Below are positions 49,302-56,952 of a stretch of 56,952 nucleotides of DNA, piece after piece; the stretch's first letter is position 1; each line of letters starts with the position of its first letter. A program made the position numbers and the translations under genes. The stretch is taken from positions 1-56,952 of the forward strand of contig NZ_RHOG01000014.1 of assembly GCF_003946405.1 (NCBI RefSeq). Reading direction: 5' to 3'. A model generated the notes under the pieces. It made no database searches and was not told the DNA's origin. It saw nothing but the letters and a program-made list of their open reading frames with translations. This DNA comes from Lacticaseibacillus yichunensis. Lineage in GTDB: Bacteria > Bacillota > Bacilli > Lactobacillales > Lactobacillaceae.

Positions 49302-49329
49302 ATTATATGCATGTGCGTGCACATGTCAA
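49302..49329 (-). promoter_or_regulatory. Consensus promoter with operator in its spacer
   Basis: On the minus strand TTGACA (49324-49329) and TATAAT (49302-49307) are 16 nt apart; the spacer holds the palindrome TGTGCACGCACA (49312-49323). A repressor bound there would exclude RNA polymerase. Confidence 0.75.
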
Positions 49330-49406
49330 CAATTATTGACATCAAAGCCGGCCAACTTGAATGCGCGCCCCCTGTGCGAAAGCGAGCTTCGCGCAATATC
49401 CCCGTC

Positions 49407-49886
49407 TCACTTATGATACGGGCTCCCCGCATTGATCATGAACGCGCGGTAGATTTGCTCCATCAAGACAAGCCGCATCAACTGGTGCGGCATCGTCAAC
49501 TTGCCAAACGACAGCGTATCATTGGCCCGCGTCATCACCGCCGGCGCCAGGCCCAGCGAGCCACCGATAACGAAGGTGATATCGGAATGGCCATACGTGC
49601 CCAGGTCCGCGAGCTCCTTGGCGAAGACCTCACTGGGCCGCTGCTTGCCTTCGATCGCGAGGGCGATCACCCAGTCGCGGTCCTTGATCTTTCCGAGGAT
49701 GCGCTCGCCTTCGACCTCTTTGACATGCGCCATTTCCGCCTCGGACAGCGATTCCGGCGCTTTTTCATCCGCCACTTCGACCAGCTTCACCTTGGCAAAC
49801 TTGTCGAGTCGTTTCATATATTCAGCGATGCCGTCTTTGAAATATTTTTCCTTGAGCTTGCCAACACCGATCACCGTGATATTCAT
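49407..49886 (-). CDS. rlmH: 23S rRNA pseudouridine-1915 N3-methyltransferase
   Basis: A 159-residue SPOUT methyltransferase, exactly the family length. GGAGGACTG precedes ATG 49886. Start [23 protein letters not shown], knot region [11 protein letters not shown] and C-terminus [26 protein letters not shown]...GSPYHK are diagnostic. It modifies the helix 69 loop of 23S rRNA in the ribosome. In many Firmicutes it lies near the origin of replication. It is separated from the ArsR gene by a short promoter region. Confidence 0.97.
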   Translation of the reverse strand: MNITVIGVGKLKEKYFKDGIAEYMKRLDKFAKVKLVEVADEKAPESLSEAEMAHVKEVEGERILGKIKDRDWVIALAIEGKQRPSEVFAKELADLGTYGHSDITFVIGGSLGLAPAVMTRANDTLSFGKLTMPHQLMRLVLMEQIYRAFMINAGSPYHK

Positions 49887-50183
49887 ACAACAGTCCTCCG
49901 GGGTCCAGTATAACAGACGATTTGGTGAAAATAGGTCCGCCGATGCCGATACAAAAAATTTACATTCGGCATTTTGTGGGTCAGTTTCCGGAACAAACAC
50001 GCATGATCGTGCATGAAAGCGTATCAGTCTTGATTTTTGTATGGGCTTTCACAAAACTTGATCCGCCGGCATTTCCGCGATTCCCGAACGTTTCGCTTTA
50101 CACGAGTTTTACACGCGATACATTGTCAGTACATTGATTTAGGCGCAAACTAGAGCTGTTGAGTCTTTTTGGAGAGTGTAACT

Positions 50184-51290
50184 ATGACCATACTTAAAAA
50201 CATTGTAAAGGACCGCGTTTTCCAGATCACAGCGGTCCTGACAGTGCTCAGCCTGTTCATTGCGCGGCCGCGTCTTGCCGATATCAACTTCTCCACCCTG
50301 TGGTCCATCACCGCGATGATGACGCTGATCCAGATTTTCGAGTACCTTCATGTGCTCGATTACTGCGCGTATCGTCTCACCAGTCACGCCAATGACGCCC
50401 GTCAATTGACGTGGATGTTTTTGATTCTTGCCGTCGTGGCTGGGATGTTCTTGACCAATGACGTCACCGTTTTGACCTTAGTCCCGCTTTACCTACGCAT
50501 CGCTAAAAAATATGACCTGCCGGAGATCTTACCTGTCACCTTGATTGGGATGGCCGCCAACTTCGGCTCAGCCTTCACGCCCTTCGGCAACACCCACAAC
50601 ATCTTCATGATGAATCATTACCAGGTGTCGCTGGGGACCTTTTTTTCCTGGTCGATTCCGCTGCTCATCGCCAGCTTGATCCTGCTGGCGCTGTTTTCGC
50701 TGATGGTGAAAAAAACGCCCGTGCCAACTGTGCCTGTTGAAGACATCCACATCATGATGCGGCCGACTGTCATCACCGGCGTGGCCGCCCTCGTGATTTT
50801 CGCCGGCGTCTTGGGCTTCTTGCCATCCTGGGTCGGCGCGGTCGTGGCCTTGGTGCTCGCCGCCCTCTTTGACCCGCACATCCTGATCCACGTGGACTAC
50901 GGCATCGTCCTCACGTTCACCGGCTTCTTCGTGATTGTGTCCGTTCTGCGGCAGATTCCATGGGTCTCCACCCTGATCGCCAGTCTGATGTCCACCGACC
51001 ATTCCGTTTACATGACCAGCCTGTTGTCCAGCCAGCTCATCTCGAACGTGCCATCGACCATCCTGATCGGCAAATTCACTACCTATGCCGGCGCGCTATT
51101 CCTCGGCTCCAACATCGGCGGCCTCGGCTCTGTGGTCGGCTCCATGTGCAACCTGCTTGTTTACAAAGAATACGTCAACTGGGGTAACCACCAGAAAGGC
51201 CGCTTCTTCCTCGGCTTCCTGGGCTTCAACTTCTTGGGCCTGCTGATTCTGGGCATCATGGGCTGGTTCATCCTCGATTTTATCTACTGA
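50184..51290 (+). CDS. SLC13/ArsB-type membrane permease
   Basis: A 368-residue membrane protein with ~10 hydrophobic segments. ATG 50184 follows GGAGAG; a TTG at 50169 is closer to the site than usual. Motifs FLTNDVTVLTLVPLYLRIA near residue 95 and GMAANFGSAFTPFGNTHNIFMM near 122 are typical of the ion-transporter superfamily that includes ArsB, NhaD and CitMHS; a second SNVPSTILIGKF and SNIGGLGSVVGSM repeat near residue 290 mirrors the first. It carries an anion or exchanges Na+/H+; the substrate is unresolved. It is monocistronic. Confidence 0.85.
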   Translation: MTILKNIVKDRVFQITAVLTVLSLFIARPRLADINFSTLWSITAMMTLIQIFEYLHVLDYCAYRLTSHANDARQLTWMFLILAVVAGMFLTNDVTVLTLVPLYLRIAKKYDLPEILPVTLIGMAANFGSAFTPFGNTHNIFMMNHYQVSLGTFFSWSIPLLIASLILLALFSLMVKKTPVPTVPVEDIHIMMRPTVITGVAALVIFAGVLGFLPSWVGAVVALVLAALFDPHILIHVDYGIVLTFTGFFVIVSVLRQIPWVSTLIASLMSTDHSVYMTSLLSSQLISNVPSTILIGKFTTYAGALFLGSNIGGLGSVVGSMCNLLVYKEYVNWGNHQKGRFFLGFLGFNFLGLLILGIMGWFILDFIY

Positions 51291-51310
51291 TCGTCAGGCA
51301 AAAAATCAGT

Positions 51311-51342
51311 CGCACCTGCCGCTATGCCGGTGGGTGTTTTTT
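51311..51342 (+). terminator. Terminator after the permease gene
   Basis: CGCACC...GGGTG stem with inner GCCG/CGGT pairs, followed by six T. Confidence 0.75.
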
Positions 51343-51482
51343 CGTGCCGGATTCCCCACGCCTTGGCAGCCTGGGACATTAGCCTCCGATTCCCCCCATT
51401 CCGTGCGCCATCCACCGCTGTCCGCCCTGCCCAGCCCCCCCAACTGCCACGCGCCAACCGCTACGCAATTGAATTTTTCCCC

Positions 51483-53060
<1,578 letters not shown>

Positions 53061-53071
53061 ACTGAATCACG

Positions 53072-53099
53072 CGCCGCTTCCGCTGGAGGCGGCGTTTTT
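53072..53099 (+). terminator. Terminator after glpK
   Basis: CGCCGC pairs with GCGGCG around TTCCGCTGGAG-type loop, followed by five T. Confidence 0.88.
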
Positions 53100-53365
53100 G
53101 TGCAGCACGATTGATGCAGCGGCATAGAGGTACGTCCGCTCTAGTCCAGAGACATCTCGGCAAGCTCGGAAAAAAACTGTTTTTTTGAATATATTGCGGA
53201 AATATTTTCGCTTTTGTGTATTTGTTGATTTCGGTTTGCCCCGAGATAAGTGCCGATTCAAGACTTACTTTGGCGAAAAAAGCTTCCTTGGTTAAAATTT
53301 GCGGTGATTCAAAATCCCCTTCACAGCAGCGTTTCTAGCTCCGTCAAAAAATAATATCAATATCT

Positions 53366-53742
53366 CGATCACATTTTCCGGCTCCCACTCGCTTAATATT
53401 ATGTAAGGGTCAGGAAGGTGGGCTCTTACCGACGTCCGGATGAGCATGCCCCAAGTGGAGACTGTCGCATGCATATTCATTCGACTCCATGGGCGATCGG
53501 GGGAAACAACACACCAACAGAACACCTGAATGTACAGCAGGCGTTCAGCACCACCCGCACCACGGGAGTCCGGACTCCCACTAGTCTTTCATCGCAATGT
53601 CGTGCAGCCCACCTTCGTTTGCAGGAGCTGAATGCGGCCCATCTTGAGAACGACACCCGAATCTTCGGAAGCGGGAAGGTCACCGAAATTCTAAGCCTAT
53701 ATGTCACCCAACTTGCACCAGCGTCCGATATGGCGGCGACGT
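53366..53742 (+). repeat. Right arm of the long inverted repeat, with palindromes
   Basis: Matches the reverse complement of 1-326. GAAGGTGGGCT (53416-53426) and AGCCCACCTTC (53606-53616) are perfect inverted repeats 180 nt apart. GGGAGTCCGGACTCCC (53564-53579) is a perfect palindrome; the copy at 117-131 has GGGGACCCGGGCCCC instead, palindromic except for one pair. Paired changes point to a conserved fold. Confidence 0.85.
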
Positions 53743-53865
53743 AAGAACCACCCATGATGAAAGACGAACGGCTTGCGCAAGCAGGTCGTTACCGATGCAA
53801 CGTCCCCGGCGGCAACGCCACGTCACGCTCTTTGACAGCTGAATAAGTTCTATCGGTATCCACAC

Positions 53866-54016
53866 AAGTGTCGTGCAGCCCACCTTTGTTTGCAGGAGCT
53901 GAATGCGGCCCATCTTGAGAACGACGCCTTCTTCTTCGGAAGCGGGAAGGTCACCGAAATTCTAAGCCTATAGGTCACCCAACTTGCACCAGCAATCGAT
54001 ATATGGCGGCGGCACG
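53866..54016 (+). repeat. Tandem partial copy of the repeat
   Basis: The stretch TCGTGCAGCCCACCTT...TCACCCAACTTGCACCAGC repeats 53598-53720, with a different middle (GACGCCTTCTTCTTCGG versus GACACCCGAATCTTCGG). The left-end copy (1-100) shares the GCCTTCTTC form. Confidence 0.85.
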
Positions 54017-54194
54017 GATGCCACAAAAGTTTTTCAAAGAGTACTAATCGGCACGCCTCACTTCGTTTCCACTGCAGCGAAGCGAAACGTGCCACCCTCC
54101 GACTTGCAGTGGGGTCGGGGGTACATACTAGCCTAATGGGAACCAGAATAAACGAAATTGCAGGCTACATCTACAGCCCACCTCGCTACTGCAC

Positions 54195-54224
54195 AAAAAG
54201 ACGGCGCATTCGTAGCACCGCCTT
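54195..54224 (-). terminator. Terminator of the FGE-like gene
   Basis: On the minus strand AAGGCGGTGC pairs with GCGCCGTCTT, then a T run. Confidence 0.75.
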
Positions 54225-54232
54225 CCTTACTA

Positions 54233-55093
54233 CTACAAATCCCTAACCACCCGAAACCCCATATTACTGCTGGCACTTTCCCCGGTGTTCCCATTCCGCG
54301 CCGCGATGCGATACCGTTTGCAGTAGCTTTCATGACAGAGAAACGAGCCGCCCTTGGTCGCGTAATCGGCGTCGTCATGCGCCTGGTACTGCGCCCAAAA
54401 CGCCGGACCGCTGGTTGTCTGAAAATCAGCCAACGGGATGTAGCGCGGATTGACGCACCATTCCCAAACGTTGCCGATCATTTGCCAAAGGCCGTACCCA
54501 TTTGGGGTGAACGAGCGAACCGGCGCGGTGCCAACGAAGCCATCCGTTTTTTCATTGACCCACGGAAAATCGCCCTGGAACGTGTTGGCCATGTAGGTGC
54601 CATCTGGGACTAGCGCGTCATCGCCCCACGGCCATTTGGTGTTGGTGGTGCCGCTTTTTGCCGCGATCTCCCATTCAGCCTCAGTCGGCAAGCGCACGCC
54701 GGCCCATTGGCAATACGCCACCGCGTCATTGCGCGAGACCTGCACAACGGGATGATCCAAGCGATTTTCAATGGTCGAATCCGGGCCAAATGGATGGTCC
54801 CATGTCGCGCCGCGCACGCCGTACCACCATTCCATGCGGGGCAGCGGCATCGCGTCTTGCTTCGCCGCCTCGCTCATCAACAGGTGGAAGACGTAGCTCC
54901 AGCCGATGCGCTCGGAGTCCGTCTGGTAGCCGGTCGCCTTCACGAACGCCGCAAAGTCGGCATTGGTCACGGTGGTCTCGCCGATCTCAAACGGCGCGAC
55001 CGTCACCGCAGTCACCGGTTTTTCCACGTCCTCGATGAAACCATCATCGGCGTTGGTGCCAATATCATACGTGCCGCCCTGAATCCTGATCAT
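54233..55093 (-). CDS. Formylglycine-generating enzyme (SUMF1) family protein
   Basis: A 286-residue protein. AAAGGAGGC lies upstream of ATG 55093. The family blocks are FEIGETTVTNADFAAFVKATGY, HPVVQVSRNDAVAYCQWAGVRLPTEAEWE, NVWEWCVN and the C-terminal GGSFLCHESYCKRYRIAARNG. The last keeps both copper-binding cysteines (Cys253 and Cys258) with the CHxSYC spacing of true aerobic FGEs such as human SUMF1. FGE oxidises a cysteine of CxPxR sulfatases to formylglycine. No sulfatase is in this window, so the client is elsewhere or the enzyme acts on another protein. Related non-catalytic members lack these cysteines. Confidence 0.9.
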   Translation of the reverse strand: MIRIQGGTYDIGTNADDGFIEDVEKPVTAVTVAPFEIGETTVTNADFAAFVKATGYQTDSERIGWSYVFHLLMSEAAKQDAMPLPRMEWWYGVRGATWDHPFGPDSTIENRLDHPVVQVSRNDAVAYCQWAGVRLPTEAEWEIAAKSGTTNTKWPWGDDALVPDGTYMANTFQGDFPWVNEKTDGFVGTAPVRSFTPNGYGLWQMIGNVWEWCVNPRYIPLADFQTTSGPAFWAQYQAHDDADYATKGGSFLCHESYCKRYRIAARNGNTGESASSNMGFRVVRDL

Positions 55094-55395
55094 GAGCGTC
55101 GCCTCCTTTTCGGAAAAATAATATCACGAAAAATTAGATAGCGAGCAAATAAGCGGGCCAAACCTGGTATGGCAGCGTATACGAACTTGGAATAAGAAAA
55201 TATAATGACCGCTGGATTTTGATTGCAACTATTTTTGCCATCCGCCATACTAATGAAGGAAAGCGAAATATTAAAGCCACATGACAACGTTGCGGCGAGC
55301 TAACATCCTTGTCACATCGTCTTATCATCGTGTCGAAACGCGAAAGTCTATGCTATCATGGCCACAACCAAGTCGATTGGAGGCGTTCACATCAC

Positions 55396-56598
55396 ATGAA
55401 GAAGAAAATGACAGTCTTTGTCATCCTCTGGGCGGTCGTGACGATCGCGGTCGGCTGGCAGGTGCGCGCCCAGCTCACCCGCGCCAACGAAGCCGAACAC
55501 GCCATCACGCAAGTCACCAAGGCCACCAAAGCGTTGCGCGGCGCCGATTTTGTCAGCGCGCCGAAAAGCAATCTCGCAGCCGCCTACCTCAACCGTGCGA
55601 GTTACACGGCGGGCCAGGCCGCTAAGTTGAAGGCGACCATGACGCCTGCCCAGCAGGCACAACTCGCTACCGCCCAAAAGCAGATTCAAAACGCCGAATT
55701 ATTCGTCGCGGTCCACACCGAAGCCGAGCAGATTCTGAACACCGACCACGTGATCCGTGACACAAGCTACGACAACACCAACCTGAACAACGCTTTCCAG
55801 CGGCTCCAGACTGCGGACAAGACCTACGCCAAGGCTGCGGCCGCCGACGTCAAGCTGGTCGACACCCAGGCGACGGCGCTGGCTGCGATTCGCGCCGCGA
55901 CCACTAGCGACCCGACCGCCGCCCAACTCGCCGCCGCGAAAAAGGCGATCGAGGCGGTCCCCGTCGCCGCGTTTCGCCAGGCCTACCTCCCCTTGCTCGA
56001 GACCCTGACGCCAACCGCGGTCCCCGCGGAAAATAGTGCGGCGCAACAGGCGGCGGCCCCGGCAAAATCAACGACAGCTGAAACGTCCACCGAAGCAAAG
56101 ACCTCTGCCAAAGTGGCCACGACTGATAAGGTGACCAAGTCTGACGCAAGCGCGGCCACGGCCAGTTCCGGATCCAGCAACACTACCGCCGCGCAGCCAT
56201 CGGGCGAAGCGGCGGCTCAGTCCTCGTCCGCAACCACCACGGATAAGCAAGCCACTACCACGAGCAAGCCAGCCAAAGACGCAACGGCTACCTCGACGCC
56301 GGCCACCGATGCCGATACCCAGAAGAAGCCGGCCCAGGACGATGCGGCCACGGACACCACCGATTCGAAAGACGACGCCGAAGCCACAGAAAAAGGCACC
56401 GACCCAGCTGTGATCGGCGAAAACGGCTTGTACGCAACGATGGCCGAAGCCGTTGCCGCGATGAAAGCCGCGCAAAAAGCCGCCGGATCCGATGACCAGG
56501 CGACTGCGTATTCTGTCCAGCTTGAAGATGGCACGGTGCATTATACTTGGAGCTGGCTCAAAGATACGATGCCAGCAGACACCACCGACGTCCCGTGA
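55396..56598 (+). CDS. Membrane-anchored Ala/Thr-rich surface protein
   Basis: A 400-residue protein. GGAGG lies 12 nt upstream of ATG 55396; earlier in-frame codons lack a site. It has a short basic start (MKKKMT), one membrane helix (residues ~5-23, FVILWAVVTIAVGWQV) and then ~220 residues of helical, Ala/Gln/Lys-rich sequence that could form a coiled coil. A ~120-residue low-complexity Ser/Thr/Ala/Lys/Asp stretch follows. The last ~60 residues (ENGLYATMAEAVAAMKAAQKAAG...YSVQLEDGTVHYTWSWLKDTMP) form a small domain. There is no LPxTG motif. It may be a wall-spanning surface protein; function unknown. Confidence 0.8.
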   Translation: MKKKMTVFVILWAVVTIAVGWQVRAQLTRANEAEHAITQVTKATKALRGADFVSAPKSNLAAAYLNRASYTAGQAAKLKATMTPAQQAQLATAQKQIQNAELFVAVHTEAEQILNTDHVIRDTSYDNTNLNNAFQRLQTADKTYAKAAAADVKLVDTQATALAAIRAATTSDPTAAQLAAAKKAIEAVPVAAFRQAYLPLLETLTPTAVPAENSAAQQAAAPAKSTTAETSTEAKTSAKVATTDKVTKSDASAATASSGSSNTTAAQPSGEAAAQSSSATTTDKQATTTSKPAKDATATSTPATDADTQKKPAQDDAATDTTDSKDDAEATEKGTDPAVIGENGLYATMAEAVAAMKAAQKAAGSDDQATAYSVQLEDGTVHYTWSWLKDTMPADTTDVP

Positions 56599-56621
56599 CT
56601 TTTCATCTTATATTGTTCAAT

Positions 56622-56647
56622 CATCCAGCCTTGTGCTGGATTTTTTT
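56622..56647 (+). terminator. Terminator after the surface-protein gene
   Basis: ATCCAGCC pairs with GGCTGGAT-type sequence around TTGT, followed by seven T. Confidence 0.88.
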
Positions 56648-56910
56648 GTGCTTATGACAGGCTTCATACGCCGATATACGCTGATATACGCTGCGTTAAT
56701 GAGCGCCGGCTTCTGACTGCATCTTTTTCAAGCATATTAATTTCCTCGCACCAGGGTTTTTATAAGTGCGTGGCATCCCCACTAGGGTGAATCCGGTCAC
56801 GAGAATAGCGGCCAGCGCCAACCTATTTTTCCTGAGGGCACTAAAAAAAGGGTCTAAAATTTTTGGTGTTGATTGTGACAACGCCGGAAGTTTTGGACCT
56901 TTTTTGAATA

Positions 56911-56942
56911 ACAAAAAAGGCACCTGGTCTTCCCCGGTGCTA
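56911..56942 (-). terminator. Terminator of a minus-strand gene lying beyond the window
   Basis: On the minus strand GCACC...GGTGC is followed by CTTTTTTG. The region 56650-56910 shows no supported gene. Confidence 0.6.
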
Positions 56943-56952
56943 TGCTTTAAGC

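Larger units (their letters stand above)
53100..54232. other. 1.1-kb gene-free region with repeat block
   Basis: No frame with a ribosome site is found. It contains two tandem partial copies (53366-53742, 53866-54016) of the element seen inverted at 1-326, and an 11-bp inverted repeat inside it. The stretch 53100-53365 is AT-rich and shows nothing I recognise. Confidence 0.6.

Noticed and set aside
53384-53744. Frames of ~100 codons in the repeat block
   Set aside because: Present in both repeat copies only with different frames and no start signals; the palindromes point to a non-coding element.
56696-56923. 75-codon minus-strand frame at the right end
   Set aside because: No ribosome site and an unstructured basic translation; more likely non-coding.

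Overview
The window looks like a chromosomal segment of a high-GC member of the Lactobacillaceae (a Lacticaseibacillus or Schleiferilactobacillus relative is my guess; the sequence alone does not name it). The reasons are AGGAGG-type ribosome sites with frequent GTG/TTG starts, an LPxTG protein with MucBP repeats, an HPr-type glycerol kinase with a cre box, Rgg-type regulators, AzlCD, YdbS/YdbT-like PH proteins and RlmH. I saw no rRNA, tRNA or CRISPR array.

Layout. 1-326: one arm of a dispersed repeat that returns inverted at 53366-53742. 0.9-5.7 kb: a MucBP surface protein frameshifted by a 32-bp tandem duplication, an Spx-like protein, a small hypothetical protein and an MFS exporter behind a leader peptide and attenuator. 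5.8-14.8 kb: class B PBP, a flavin oxidoreductase operon, a ClC protein, an autonomous-looking structured RNA, a TauE/SafE permease and alanine dehydrogenase. 15.1-18.5 kb: an AT-richer five-gene cluster of three membrane proteins, an ABC ATPase and an anchored exoprotein. 18.7-25.7 kb: a kinase-like protein, then a divergent pair in which a RelA/SpoT synthetase and a Clp-type AAA+ ATPase each carry an RNase H-like C-terminal domain, followed by two PH-domain membrane proteins. 25.9-40.0 kb: a double-length Rgg regulator, a GNAT gene with an amber codon, GH20 hexosaminidase, an MFS transporter, tandemly duplicated lipoproteins, AzlCD, an aminotransferase and an XRE regulator.

40.07-45.65 kb is an integrative mobilizable element: tyrosine integrase, DUF3173 protein, MobT-type relaxase with a Tn916/ICEBs1-like oriT, and cargo of two XRE proteins and a TIR-domain protein. 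It sits inside the loop of an intrinsic terminator and is bounded by an 11-bp direct repeat. 45.7-56.6 kb: SGNH hydrolase, an ArsR-controlled DHA2 exporter with a lipoprotein, rlmH, an SLC13/ArsB-type permease, glpK, the second repeat block, a formylglycine-generating enzyme homologue and an anchored Ala/Thr-rich surface protein.

The most unusual signals are (1) the RelA-RNaseH / Clp-RNaseH pair; (2) a hairpin element in their shared promoter region that recurs at 32.4 kb with compensatory changes in its arms; (3) an approximately 380-nt RNA with its own promoter and terminator at 12.4-12.8 kb; (4) the five-gene ABC cluster; and (5) the TIR-carrying mobile element. All functions are read from motifs by eye; no database search was run.
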